Shown here piece by piece: positions 1 through 10,125 of a stretch of 64,000 nt of DNA. The stretch covers positions 15,001-79,000 of the forward strand of contig CAJQUN010000488.1 of the NCBI GenBank assembly GCA_907163345.1, written 5' to 3'. This DNA is from Haberlea rhodopensis (Eukaryota > Streptophyta > Magnoliopsida > Lamiales > Gesneriaceae). The number at the start of each line of letters is the position of its first letter. Position 1 is the first letter of the stretch. The notes beneath the pieces are model-generated. The model made no database searches, was not told where the DNA came from, and saw nothing but the letters and a program-made list of their open reading frames with translations. The translations under genes were made by a program, and so were the position numbers.

Positions 1-1
1 G

Positions 2-1735
2 GGTGCTCCCTTGTTTACTGGTAATTCGAAGGGCATTTATTTTCAATCCTTGCTTCTTAAGGCTCGTAGCCGTCTACAAGGTTGGGAATTATCTGTGTTA
101 TCTCCTGGCAGTCGCATGGTTCTGATAAAAAGTGTGCTTGCCTCTTTGCCGTTGTATCTTTTTCAGGTACTTCAACCCCCTGGTGCAATCTTGCATCAAT
201 TGGAAATGATATGTGCCAATTTTTTATGGGGTTCGAAATCCTCTTCCAAAAGGATTCATTGGATAGCTTGGAAAGATATATGCTTCCCTACCATTGAGGG
301 TGGGTTGGGATTTCGTCGTTTGAAGGATGTTATGAAGGCATTTTCTATCAAACTTTGGGTTCGATTTCGCTCTCAGGATTCTCTATGGGCTACTTTCTTG
401 TATGCTAAATATTGTGGCTTATCTTCTCCAGCGGCTATTCCTATGAAGGGTATTATATCTCCTTCTTGGCGCAGGCTTCTTCAAATTCGATCGATTGCTG
501 AACCTGGAATTGGTTGGGCTATTGGAGCTGGGGATATCTCATTCTGGTATGATTCCTGGTTGCCTCAAGGTCCTTTAGCTTCTCTCTGTCCAGTTTCCGG
601 ACCTTCGTGTGTTAAAGTTAATGCTTTCTGGGACAATCATGTTTGGGATGTTGATCGACTTCTTCAAGTGGTTCCTGTGGATATTCATCATTTGATTCTT
701 CAGGTTCCTATTCGGGGTATTTCCTCTGACAAGTTGATTTGGAATCATAGTTCCAATGGTCTTTTCTCCACCAGATCGGCTTGGGATTTGGTTAGAATTC
801 CCAAGTTTCATAATTCTGTCTTTGTTCCTTGTTGGTTCAAGGCTTTGTCTCCCACGATCTCTTTCTTCTGTTGGAGGTTTTTTCAGCGGAAAATACCGTT
901 AGATGAGGTGCTCAAGGATCGTGGGATTCTGCTAGCTTCGAAATGTCAATGTTGTAATGCTGAGGAAACTTTGGATCATGTTTTCTTCTCAGGCCCTCTC
1001 TCTGAGTTTGTTTGGCAGCATTTTGGTAGGATTTTTGGTGTGTCTAATCCTACTAATTTTTATTCCTGGAAAATTGATGCTGATTGGAGATGTTCTGGTC
1101 ATGTTCGTGAGATGACTCCTCTCCTCATCTTGTGGTTTTTATGGCTTTGTCGTAATGACTCCAAACATAGAGGTATTGCTCCTTCACCTCAACGTATTAT
1201 TGAGCAAGTTATTACGCATTTTGGTCTTTGTTTTCCTATGCTTAAATTTAAACATTGGAGGGGCTGCTCGTTTGTGGCTAGACTTTGGCATATTCCTTGG
1301 TTGTTTTCTCGTTCGGTTTTGGTGACTATTGTTAAGTGGTTGAAACCTCCTCTTGGTTTCTTCAAACTTAACTCTGATGGGTGTTCTCGTGGGAATCCGG
1401 GGGATTCATCGATGGGTGGTGTTATTCGTGACCATGATGGTCAGGTTCTTAAGGGTTATTCTGAATTTATTGGAGTTGGTACTTCGCTGAAAGCTGAGTT
1501 GCTGGCTATTTTACGTGGTATTGAGATTTGTGTTCAATCTCATCTTCTCCCGTTATGGGTAGAAACGGATTCTGAACTTGCTGTGAAGATTATTTCCAAA
1601 GGTTGTTCGAGTTGGGAGTACTTAAGTATTGTTACTCGTATCAATGTCTTTATGCTTGGTTATTCAATCTCAATTTCTCACATTGTGCGAGAAGGAAATG
1701 CTGTTGCTGATCTTTTGGCTAATCGCGCTTTTTGA
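2..1735 (+). CDS. LINE ORF2 C-terminal part (RT end, zf-RVT, RNase H)
   Basis: The frame is open from the window edge to the TGA at 1735, about 577 residues. It begins inside the region after the RT catalytic core (GAPLF..GNSKG, then GWELSVLSPGSRMVLIKSVL). The zf-RVT zinc-binding region follows, with the W..C...CQCC..EETLDHVFF pattern. The C-terminal third is a plant-type RNase H whose four acidic residues are visible in NSDGCSRG, KAELLAI, ETDSELA and GNAVADLL. In this family the protein nicks target DNA and reverse-transcribes the element RNA; RNase H would remove the RNA strand. No break is seen in this part, but the catalytic RT and endonuclease domains lie outside the window. Confidence 0.92.
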   Translation, partial: GAPLFTGNSKGIYFQSLLLKARSRLQGWELSVLSPGSRMVLIKSVLASLPLYLFQVLQPPGAILHQLEMICANFLWGSKSSSKRIHWIAWKDICFPTIEGGLGFRRLKDVMKAFSIKLWVRFRSQDSLWATFLYAKYCGLSSPAAIPMKGIISPSWRRLLQIRSIAEPGIGWAIGAGDISFWYDSWLPQGPLASLCPVSGPSCVKVNAFWDNHVWDVDRLLQVVPVDIHHLILQVPIRGISSDKLIWNHSSNGLFSTRSAWDLVRIPKFHNSVFVPCWFKALSPTISFFCWRFFQRKIPLDEVLKDRGILLASKCQCCNAEETLDHVFFSGPLSEFVWQHFGRIFGVSNPTNFYSWKIDADWRCSGHVREMTPLLILWFLWLCRNDSKHRGIAPSPQRIIEQVITHFGLCFPMLKFKHWRGCSFVARLWHIPWLFSRSVLVTIVKWLKPPLGFFKLNSDGCSRGNPGDSSMGGVIRDHDGQVLKGYSEFIGVGTSLKAELLAILRGIEICVQSHLLPLWVETDSELAVKIISKGCSSWEYLSIVTRINVFMLGYSISISHIVREGNAVADLLANRAF

Positions 1736-1810
1736 AGACAGAGGTACTCTTATGTTTTCTGGAGATTTTCAAGACTCTCGTATTAGTGGTCTTTGGAATT
1801 TGGATAGATT

Positions 1811-1908
1811 AGAGGTCTTGGTATAGTCCCCCTCTCATGTTTTTTCTTTTGTGTTTAATAAACGGGTAGGGGTCTGCCTAACCCCCCGTCACGACACTGG
1901 CGGCTTTG
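1811..1908 (+). other. 3'-UTR hairpin pair of E1
   Basis: A short stem AGAGG/CCTCT (1811-1815 and 1831-1835) encloses a loop with TCTTGG and CTAGTCC-like bases. About 25 nt downstream an AATAAACGGGTAGGGG stretch leads into CCTAACCCCCC, then a CCGTCA/TGGCGG imperfect stem just before the poly(A). The same layout recurs in E2-E6 and F. It is likely the RNA tail recognised by the ORF2 protein, which is inferred from conservation only. Confidence 0.65.
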
Positions 1909-1925
1909 GAAAAAAAAAAAAAAAA

Positions 1926-2142
1926 CCCTAAACCCTAAACCATAAACCCTAAACCCCTAAACCCTAAACCCTAAACCCTAAACCCTAAACCCTAAACCCT
2001 AAACCCTAAACCCTAAACCCTAAACCCTAACCCCTAACCCCTAACCCCTAACCCGAACCCCTAAACCCTAACCCCTAACCCCTAAACCCTAAACCCTAAA
2101 CCCTAAACCCTAAACCCTAAACCCTAAACCCTAAACCCTAAA
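1926..2142 (+). repeat. Telomere-like tract (CCCTAAA)n, C-rich strand on +
   Basis: About 217 bp of CCCTAAA units follow the E1 poly(A) without a gap. Most units are perfect; a central block at about 2028-2080 has CCCCTAA and CCCGAA variants. It is the longest of the ten tracts. Confidence 0.95.
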
Positions 2143-3026
2143 TTTTTTTGATTAAACATATATCAGTATTTATTTTTAATTACCAAATTTGTTAGGTCAT
2201 GTTTATTTATCTAAAGTTATCCTTATTTTACCCATCTTTTAACTAATCAAATATAATCACAAATTCTTGCCAAGAGGTATACTGTAATTTTTGGATATTA
2301 TGTTTTAAAAGATAAGAAAAAGTCAAATGTAATAACGGTGTATGTTGGTATTTTATGTTGTTTAGCAAAACCCCTAAACAAAAGTTTTAATCTAATAGAA
2401 TAACAAGTAAGTTTGCCATCTAGCTTTGGCCCCATAAACCATTTTTCTACAATATTTTCTTTAATCCTCCACACAACAAGTTATACCTTAATTTATCTAT
2501 TTTTATTTTAACAATAAATACTCAAAAAATTAAATATGATTAATTAAAGGCTATCTTCATTTTATGATAAACTTTTTTAACACAATTTAATTTAAAAGCT
2601 TTTAATAAACTTGTATTTATTCATCCAATTTAAAAAAAAAAAAAGCTGATTTTCTAACTTCAAGATTTATCCCAGCAGCCACATTGTGAAACTCTTTTTT
2701 TTGTTATTTCTGAAGCGACGTCCAAATTTGTGGTGCTGTCTATTCTCTTTGTTTGTAAGAAACATACATGGTAAGAAAAATAGTTGAAAAAAGTTACTTT
2801 TAACCAAACAAAAGAGGTATAATTTTTTTTCTTCTAGGTATAAAATGGGAAAATTTCGGGCGGTGATCCTTATTTTTGGATGGGTCTATAGTCATAATTT
2901 TTTATTAAGTTACCCCCACTAACCCTAAACAAGTTATACCTTAATTATATAGTTGTTCTTAAATTGTTTTGCGGTAACACAAACTTTAATTTGAATGCAC
3001 TACAATTGTTAAAAAAAATAACCCTA
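2143..3026. other. AT-rich filler between telomeric tract and E2
   Basis: These 884 bp are AT-rich with no supportable gene. The sequence is unrelated to the stretches upstream of E3, E4-E6, F or the C copies. It is therefore flanking filler or a private 5' region rather than a family-wide 5' UTR. A TATAAAA-like string lies near 2838, without other promoter support. Its last bases, AACCCTA, resemble a telomeric unit right at the E2 boundary. Confidence 0.6.
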
Positions 3027-4922
3027 ATGCTCTCGTCCCACCCGCCACCTTCCATAAGCCATGCACGGCCGCCACCTTCGGATCCACCTCCAGCCGTCGC
3101 TGCCGGCGCTGATGAAGGGAGTCGTTCATTCGCCAAGATTTTCAAACCGGCTTCACCTCGTACATTAAACAAAAGCTTCCTTTCCAACGATGGTAATGAG
3201 CTTTTTCCTCAACCAAAGCCGATAGAATTCTATAAAAATGTTCCAGGAATTTTCTTCTCGCATGATGAGGTTTTGGAGATGGAACAAGAGTTTCAATTTG
3301 CGTTGGTTGGCAAATTTTCGGGCACTTGGCCAAAGAAGGACCTTGTGGTAGATGCTTTTCATCGTATGGGACTCACGGGCGATTACAATCTACAATTTCT
3401 TAAACCGGGATATGTGTTCATCGATCTGAAAAATGAAGAAGATATGGCTCGGCTTTGGATCAAGGGACGTTGGTATATCCATGGCCATCTCCTTCGAATT
3501 ATGAAGTGGTCTCCTCAATTCTCCTACTCTAAAGAAGCGTCGATAGTTCCGGTATGGATTCGTCTTCCTGATCTCCCAATTGCTCTTTTCAATCGTAAAA
3601 GACTTTATTCTGTGGCCCATGCAATCGGTAAACCATTAAAAATGGATGAAGCTACGTCGAATGGGTCTCGACTAACCTTGGCTAGGGTTTGCGTGGAGAT
3701 CGATCTCATGAAGCCCTTGCTTGAAAAGATTTGTATTGGTATCGGAGATTTGATTGTTGAACAACGTGTAGTGTATGAGAATGTTCCAAAATATTGCTCA
3801 GATTGCAATCATGTTGGTCATTCGGTTCTGGAGTGTTACGCAAATGGTGCCAATCCTAAACCTACTTGGCCAAGAAGACGGCCGAATGCTTCAGGGACGC
3901 CGCCTACTGATCTTCGAAATATCATTAATTCCAAACGTGGTAAAGAACATGTTCAGCCTGTTCATGCTGATAATCACCTTCATGAAGAATACCCTTCGGA
4001 TCATCAATTGGCGGACAATTTTGCTTCTTCTTCGAAGGCTGCTGCTGATTCTGTGCATGCACCATCAGCTGATCGAGATGCTGATAGACAATACTTTGGT
4101 CCTCATGGGAATGATCAAATGAGAAATTCTAACAAGGGATCTCAATCGAATTCTCCGTCCTTTGGCTGCTATGTGAAGGTTGGTTCTTCTCCACTTCTTG
4201 ATGATTTGCCTTCGAATTCCAAAAAGTTAGCATCGGGGAACCATATTGATTTTGGATCTAAATCGTTATCTTATACTGGCCATGATACTTCGAACCGATT
4301 TGATCCATTAATTGTTGAAGATTTAAACAATAACCTTTCAGACTCCATTAATATTTCGATACAAAAGTTGGCTGGTGGATCGGCTCTTAAGTCTCAACCG
4401 GGGTTGATCAATGATCAGTTGTGTACTCTCAATAAGGAAGTCTCTAATTTCCTTTCTAGCTCTTCTGCTACATGTTCCTCTAATGAGGTCTCAAATCCTT
4501 TTTCATTGAGAAATGCCTCGGGTTTTGTTATCCCCTCTAATGGTGATTCGATTCTAGATGATTCCAATACTCCCCATCTGGTTATTGAGGATGTTGTGGA
4601 CATTATTCCCCCTGTGAAATTACCTGGTGCTATTAATTTAAATTTGGGTAGTTCTTTTGTTCCTGATAAGGTTTTGAGTGAGTTACCCAACTCTGTATTG
4701 GCTTCAAAGCTCATCACGCGTCCCATTGAGCCTGATAATGATCTTGCTGGTTCTCCGAGTTTAGCCAAGAGCTTGTCTATTCCTAGTAACCTCAATGATA
4801 TTGTTTTACTGGTTCCTCCTTCCTCAGAAGAGGCTCATCCCCATCCTATTGGTGATAAACATAATTTGAGACTAACTCGTAGTCAAGCCAAGCAACAATC
4901 CATATCATCTTCTATCCAATGA
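3027..4922 (+). CDS. LINE ORF1 protein (DUF4283, CCHC knuckle)
   Basis: This is a 631-residue RNA-binding protein of the type encoded by plant LINE ORF1, expected to coat the element RNA. After a Ser/Pro-rich N-terminus, a DUF4283-type region spans roughly residues 60-220 (EMEQEFQFALVGKFSG, later VPVWIRLPDLPI). A zinc knuckle CX2CX4HX4C follows with C257, C260, H265 and C270. The C-terminal half is low-complexity, rich in Ser, Asn and Leu, and ends in a basic motif, LRLTRSQAK. The start was chosen at the first ATG, conserved as MLSS in E3-E6. The stop TGA overlaps the ORF2 start as ATGA. Confidence 0.92.
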   Translation: MLSSHPPPSISHARPPPSDPPPAVAAGADEGSRSFAKIFKPASPRTLNKSFLSNDGNELFPQPKPIEFYKNVPGIFFSHDEVLEMEQEFQFALVGKFSGTWPKKDLVVDAFHRMGLTGDYNLQFLKPGYVFIDLKNEEDMARLWIKGRWYIHGHLLRIMKWSPQFSYSKEASIVPVWIRLPDLPIALFNRKRLYSVAHAIGKPLKMDEATSNGSRLTLARVCVEIDLMKPLLEKICIGIGDLIVEQRVVYENVPKYCSDCNHVGHSVLECYANGANPKPTWPRRRPNASGTPPTDLRNIINSKRGKEHVQPVHADNHLHEEYPSDHQLADNFASSSKAAADSVHAPSADRDADRQYFGPHGNDQMRNSNKGSQSNSPSFGCYVKVGSSPLLDDLPSNSKKLASGNHIDFGSKSLSYTGHDTSNRFDPLIVEDLNNNLSDSINISIQKLAGGSALKSQPGLINDQLCTLNKEVSNFLSSSSATCSSNEVSNPFSLRNASGFVIPSNGDSILDDSNTPHLVIEDVVDIIPPVKLPGAINLNLGSSFVPDKVLSELPNSVLASKLITRPIEPDNDLAGSPSLAKSLSIPSNLNDIVLLVPPSSEEAHPHPIGDKHNLRLTRSQAKQQSISSSIQ

Positions 4923-7900
4923 AAGGTCTTATTTGGAACATTCGAGGGATTGGAAATAAAAATTCCAAAATGAGTATTCACTACTTAAGGAAATCTCTTA
5001 AGTTAAATTTCATGGCTATTCTGGAACCTTTAATTTCTCTTAAGGATCCTTTGATGGCTCGACAATTTGGATTCCACCAGGTTATTTCGAACATATCTGG
5101 TAAAATTTGGCTCTTTACCGATTACTCTATTCAAGTGGAGGTTATCTTGGATCATTTTCAGTTTCTACATGTGAAGTTGGATTCCTTGTCTTTTCCTTGC
5201 TCCTTGTATGTCTCATTTGTGTATGCTAGTTGTGTTCGGAACCTGAGATTGGGTCTTTGGGAGGCTCTTACTTTGATTAAACCTCTCATTGATTGTCCTT
5301 GGATTATTGGGGGTGACTTCAATTGTATTGCTTCGTTGGATGATCATTCCCCTGGGGTGCCTTCTCGTTCTGGTGCTATGTCTGATTTTAATGATTTTAT
5401 TTCTGATGTTGGTGTGATTGATGCTGGATATGTTGGGGATCGGTTTACTTGGACTAATGGTAGGGTTTGGAAACGTTTAGATCGTGTGCTGCTGTCTTCT
5501 GCTTGGAGTTCTGTATTTAATGCTTTTAAAGTGGAACATCTTAGCAGGACCAATTCAGATCATTGTCCTCTATTTATCTCAGCTCCTTTCTTGCCAAAAC
5601 CTACGTTTTCTTTTAGATTTCAACATATGTGGGTGAAGCATGAGGGATTTCTCCAAACGGTTAGGCTCAACTGGCTTAATCCTTGCTCTTCTTCTGGGAT
5701 GTTTAAACTTGCTGAAAAACTTAAAAGGCTTAAGAATCATTTAAAGTGGTGGAACAAAGAGGTTTTTGGAGATATATTTGCTAATGTTAAGGTGGCTGAG
5801 AATAAATTTGCTGATGCTCAAGCTGCTTATGATTTTGTCCCTTCGGTTGAACACAAAGAATCTCTTTACAATTGTCAACTTCATCTTAATGAAGTGTTAA
5901 ATATGGAAGAACTTTTTTGGAAACAAAAAGCTTCTGCTGATTGGATGGTTGAGGGAGAACGGAATACCAACTTATTTCATAATATGGTGAACAAGAAACG
6001 CTCTAAAAATAAAATCTTTCGCATTTGGGATGATGGTGTTTGTCTGCAAAATCCATTAATGATTCAAGAATCTGGAGCTAAGTTCTTTGAGGACCTCTTA
6101 GTGGGCGAACATTCGGTTCTCAACTGGCCTCATCTTGATTGTATTCCTCCACTTGTTACTGATGATGATAATCAGGGTATTGGTAAGATTCCTAGTATTG
6201 AAGAGCTTAAAGAGGTGATTTTCTCTTTAAATTCAGATAGTGCTGCAGGTCCTGATGGCTATTCTGCTCTGTTTTATAAAGTTTGCTGGGATATTATTGC
6301 TCTTGATGTGTATGATGCTGTTATTGATTTCTTTAATGGTGCTCCCTTGCCGAGGAGCTTTACGGCTACTACGATCATTCTAATTCCTAAGCTTGACATT
6401 GCGCAACAATGGAAAGATTTTAGACCTATTAGTTTGTGTAATGTATCCAACAAGATCATTACCAAGCTCCTTACACTTAGGTTGAATTCTTTTATTGGCA
6501 ATCTGATTTCTTCATCTCAAAGTGGTTTTGTTCGTGGTAGAGTTATTTCAGATAACATATTATTGGCTCAGGAGCTTGTTCATAGGATTAACTTTCCTGT
6601 GCGTGGGGGCAACATGATTCTCAAACTTGATATGGCTAAAGCTTATGATCGAGTTAGTTGGGATTTTTTGGAAAGAATTCTGTTGGCTTTTGGATTCTAT
6701 TCTTCGGTTGCTAATATTTTTCATCGATGTGTTTCCAACTGTTGGTTTTCAGTTAATGTTAATGGTGTGATTTCTGGTTTCTTCAAATCTAATCGTGGTC
6801 TTCGGCAGGGGGACCCCTTATCCCCATTATTATTCATTATTGCTGCAGAGTATTTATCTCGAGGATTGGACAGATTGTTTCTTCAGCATCCTAGTATGCT
6901 CTACTCGTCTGGTTGTTCCATTCGCCTCTCTCACTTAGCTTATGCTGATGATATTGTGATTTTTTCTAATGGATCTTTGTCTACGGTTAAGAAGATCAAA
7001 TCTTTTCTTGAGCATTATGTGGCTTGTTCTGGTCAACTTATTAATCAATCAAAGAGCAACTTTTATTGTGCTTCTTCATGCACCAACTCTCGACTGTCTC
7101 GTATTAGTGGACTTACTGGATTTTCTATTGGTTGCTTTCCGATGACTTACTTGGGTGCTCCTCTATTTGTTGGTAATTCGAAGAGCATCTATTTTCAATC
7201 CCTGCTCCTTAAAGCTCGCATTCGACTTCAAGGATGGGAATTTTCTGTGTTATCTCCTGGTAGCAGAATGGTCTTGATTAAAAGTGTGTTGAGTTCTATG
7301 CCATTATATCTCTTCCAGGTCCTTCAACCGCCAGGAGCTATATTGCATCAGTTGGAAATGATTTGTGCTAGATTTCTATGGGGCACTAAGTCTTCTAGTA
7401 ATAAAATTCATTGGATTGCTTGGAAGGATGTTTGCCTCCCTACCATTGAAGGAGGTCTGGGGTTTCGTAGATTAAAGGATGTTATGAAGGCTTTCTCTAT
7501 AAAGCTTTGGGTTCGTTTTCGGTCTCAGAATTCTTTATGGGCGAATTTTTTGTATTCTAAATATTGTGTTCACTCTTCTCCGGCAACTATACCGTTGAAT
7601 GGTCATATCTCTCCTTCTTGGCGAAGACTACTTCAAATTCGATCAATTGCGGAGCCTGGTATTGGTTGGACTCTTGGTGCTGGTTCTGTTTCTTTTTGGT
7701 TCGATTCTTGGTTGCTCCAAGGGCCTTTAGCTTCGCTTTGTCCTGTAACTGGTAATCCTTGTGCCTCTGTTAATGATTTTTGGGAGAATTACTCGTGGGA
7801 CGTTACTAAATTGCTTACTGTGGTGCATGTTGAGATTCTTACATTGATTCTTCAAGTTCCTATTCGAGGTATTACCACTGATATTTTGGTCTGGAAGCAT

Positions 7901-9000
7901 AGTTCCAATGGATTTTTTTCTACTAAATCTGCTTGGGAATTGATCAGACATCATTCGCCTAAGCAGTCTATTTTCATTCCATGTTGGAATAAGGCCCTGA
8001 CTCCTACGATCTCTTTTTTCTGTTGGAGGTTTTTTCGTCGCAAGTTTCCTTTGGATGAGGTGCTCAAGGGTAGAGGAGTTCATTTAGCTTCTAAATGTCA
8101 ATGTTGTCACGAGGAAGAAACTTTGAATCATGTCTTTTTCTCGGGTCCTATTTCTACGGTGGTTTGGCATCATTTTGGTCATATTTTTGGTGTTTCTCAT
8201 CCTTCTGATATTTATTCCTGGAAAATTGATGATGAATGGCGAGTCAAGGGTCATGTTCGTGAAATGCTTCCTTCTCTTATCCTTTGGTTTTTATGGACTA
8301 GCCGCAATGATTCTAAACATCGAGGTATTGCTTCTTCTTCTCAACGCATTATACAGCAAGTGGTGCAATATTTTGGTCTCTGTTTTCGATGCTTAGATAT
8401 AAACATTGGATGGGTTGTTCTTTTGTGGCTCGACTTTGGCACATTCCTTGGTCGTTTACACGCCAAGTTCTAGTCTCTATTGTCAAATGGATTAAACCTC
8501 CCATTGGTCTTTTCAAATTAAACACTGATGGGTGCTCTCGTGGTAATCCGGGAGAATCTTCGGTGGGTGGTGTCATTCGGGATCATGATGGTTTGTTTAT
8601 TAGGGGTTATTTTGAGTATATTGGGTTTGGTAACAACTTACGGGCTGAGTTGTTAGCCATTTTAAAAGGTATTGAGATTTGTGTTCAGTTTAATTTTTTT
8701 CCTCTTTGGATCGAAACGGACTCGGAAGTAGTTTTGAAGATCATTAACAATGGAAATTCCAGTTGGGCGATTTCGATCATTCTTACTCGGATAAAGGTAT
8801 TTATGTTGGATTATTCCATCTCTATTTCTCACATTGTGCGTGAAGGTAATACAGTTGCTGATTACTTGGCTAATAAAGCTTTTGCGGATCGAGATTCTTC
8901 TCTGATTTTTGAGGATATGTTAGATTCTCACATTCGTGGTCTTTGTAATCTAGATCGTTTAGGTGTTCCTTATTTACGAGTTAAGTCTAAATTCTTGTAA
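4919..9000 (+). pseudogene. LINE ORF2 (EN-RT-zf-RVT-RNase H), one frameshift
   Basis: ORF2 starts at the ATG overlapping the ORF1 stop. The apurinic-type endonuclease opens with LIWNIRG and has GGDFN (D133) and SDHCPL (D214, H215). The RT carries LDMAKAYDR (D571), GLRQGDPLSP and YADD at 675-678. zf-RVT cysteines lie near residue 1060, and RNase H follows with NTDG, AELLAI, ETDSE and NTVAD. The frame is open from 4919 to 8473. A one-base loss in a T run near 8383, compared with E3-E6, shifts the rest into the frame ending at 9000. Only the RNase H region is separated by this lesion, so endonuclease and RT look intact as sequence. The product of the open part would end in about 30 unrelated residues. 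Confidence 0.93.
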
Positions 9001-9007
9001 CTTTCCT

Positions 9008-9105
9008 GAGAGGTCTTGGTCTAGTCCCCCTCTCATGTTTTAGTTTTTCATTTTTATTAATAAACGGGTAGGGGTCTGCCTAACCCCCCGCCATGGCACT
9101 GGCGG
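9008..9105 (+). other. 3'-UTR hairpins of E2
   Basis: GAGAGG at 9008-9013 pairs perfectly with CCTCTC at 9029-9034 around a 15-nt loop. A second stem, CCGCCA at 9088-9093 with TGGCGG at 9100-9105, lies just before the poly(A). A GGGG..CCCC pairing precedes it. AATAAA sits between the two structures. Confidence 0.7.
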
Positions 9106-9128
9106 TTTTGATTAAAAAAAAAAAAAAA

Positions 9129-9171
9129 CCCTAAACCCTAAACCCTAAACCCTAAACCCTAAACCCTAAAA
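9129..9171 (+). repeat. Telomere-like tract after E2
   Basis: Six uninterrupted CCCTAAA units follow the E2 poly(A), then C1 begins at the sequence ACCTTCAAG. Confidence 0.93.
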
Positions 9172-9785
9172 CCTTCAAGTTTCGCATAAAATGGCGTCAC
9201 CCGCGCCTCTCGCCGATTTGCCGGATTCCGGCCATCAAATCTGGTTTCTTGAATAATAAGAAATCTGGTTTGTTCCCTTCTAATCCTATATCCTCTTCCC
9301 CCAAGCCTTCGAAATCGGTGTCTAATCCTTCATCCTCTAATTCTTTTACAAAGCCTCCCAATTTCAATTCCAAACCTTGGTCGGAATGGTCAGATGATGA
9401 ATTTGAATCTGAGGAATATTTAGCTTGGGAGGAGGATCATTGTAGGAGTGAGTATGGTCCTACTAGTGGTTTTCAAGTGTATGACAATTCTGGAGAACAT
9501 TGCTTGGATGAAGAAGAACTAGCTGGAATCGAGGTTCAGTCTTGCCCTCCACAGTCCACATTTGCACCTGACAAGAAATATAATCTTCGTAGTCGTCGTA
9601 TTTAGTTTTGTTTTTGAGGATTTTTCGATTTTGGTTGTTTTTATTTAGTTAGTTGTTTTGGTTGTCTTTGAATTTTAATTAGTATGTTTTACATTTCATT
9701 GGAGGTCTTGGCCTAGTCCCCTCCTTGTAATGTTATTTTATTTATGCAATGAATAAAACGGTTCTTTAAAAAAAAAAAAAAAAAA
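9171..9785 (+). mobile_element. LINE family C copy C1, truncated and internally deleted
   Basis: This 615-bp stub joins two parts of the family C element. The first about 65 bp match the N-terminal ORF1 coding region (compare 62602-62668). At 9234-9239 the sequence jumps to the distal part of ORF1 (compare 61947 onward), and both partners carry ATCAAA at the join. It continues through the ORF1 stop, the 3' UTR, AATGAATAAAACGG and poly(A) at 9768-9785. The hairpin GGAGG at 9701-9705 with CCTCC at 9720-9724 is present. Confidence 0.85.
9249..9605 (+). pseudogene. Family C ORF1, C-terminal remnant
   Basis: About 118 residues of the ORF1 C-terminus remain, corresponding to the region ending at 62294 in C3. 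It contains the family-C acidic tryptophan motif KPWSEWSDDEF, a D/E-rich stretch (LDEEELAGIEVQS) and the terminal basic motif KYNLRSRRI. The N-terminal fragment starting at the ATG at 9191 is in another frame, so the fusion is not translatable as one protein. DUF4283 and the zinc knuckle are deleted. Confidence 0.8.
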
Positions 9786-9967
9786 CCCTAAACTCTAAAC
9801 CCTAAACCCTAAACCCTAAACCCTATACCCTAAAACCCTATACCCTAAACCCCTAAACCCCAAACCCCAAACCCCAAACCCCAAACCCCAAACCCCAAAC
9901 CCCAACCCCAAAACCCCAAACCCCAAACCCCAAACCCTAAACCCCTAACACTAAACCCTAAACCCTA
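9786..9967 (+). repeat. Telomere-like tract, degenerate CCCCAAA core
   Basis: This tract begins with CCCTAAA and CTCTAAA units, then a homogeneous run of CCCCAAA units at about 9855-9940, then CCCTAAA again. The change of unit suggests local amplification of one variant by slippage. Confidence 0.9.
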
Positions 9968-10125
9968 GCAGTGCCAAAAGTCGACATGGAATGAAATGGT
10001 TGAACTAACACCCCTTATATTTTTTTAAAAAAATTTTTTAGTAAAATTCTAATACGAATTTTTAGGATATTTTAATACATCGTGCCAAACATTGTAAAAA
10101 TCTTTTAATAAAAATAAAAAAAAAA
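9968..10125. other. Filler between telomeric tract and E3
   Basis: These 158 bp are AT-rich, have no gene and resemble no other filler in the window. Confidence 0.5.

Larger units (their letters stand above)
1..1925 (+). mobile_element. LINE family A copy E1, 3' part
   Basis: This is the 3' portion of an L1-type plant LINE cut by the left window edge. It holds the end of ORF2, a 3' UTR of about 175 bp and a poly(A) tail at 1910-1925 that runs directly into CCCTAAA repeats. The 3' UTR has the family hairpin (AGAGG at 1811-1815 with CCTCT at 1831-1835) and a GC-rich end. The coding part aligns throughout with ORF2 of copies E2-E6 but is clearly diverged from them, so it is not one of the recent duplicates. 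Confidence 0.93.
3027..9128 (+). mobile_element. LINE family A copy E2, nearly complete
   Basis: This is the best-preserved LINE in the window, about 6.1 kb. It has an intact ORF1, an ORF2 with a single frameshift, a 3' UTR with hairpins and poly(A) at 9114-9128 followed by telomeric repeats. Homology with the other A copies starts at the sequence ATGCTCTCGTCC at 3027, which I take as the element 5' end. That makes the ORF1 start codon the first bases of the element. An upstream 5' UTR private to this copy cannot be excluded. Confidence 0.9.

Noticed and set aside
1926..2142. A true chromosome end
   Set aside because: Sequence continues on both sides and the tract is only 217 bp; it can only be an interstitial or former telomeric tract.
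2830..2860. TATA-box promoter of E2 at about 2838
   Set aside because: One AT-rich string in AT-rich filler is not evidence, and the region is not shared by other copies.
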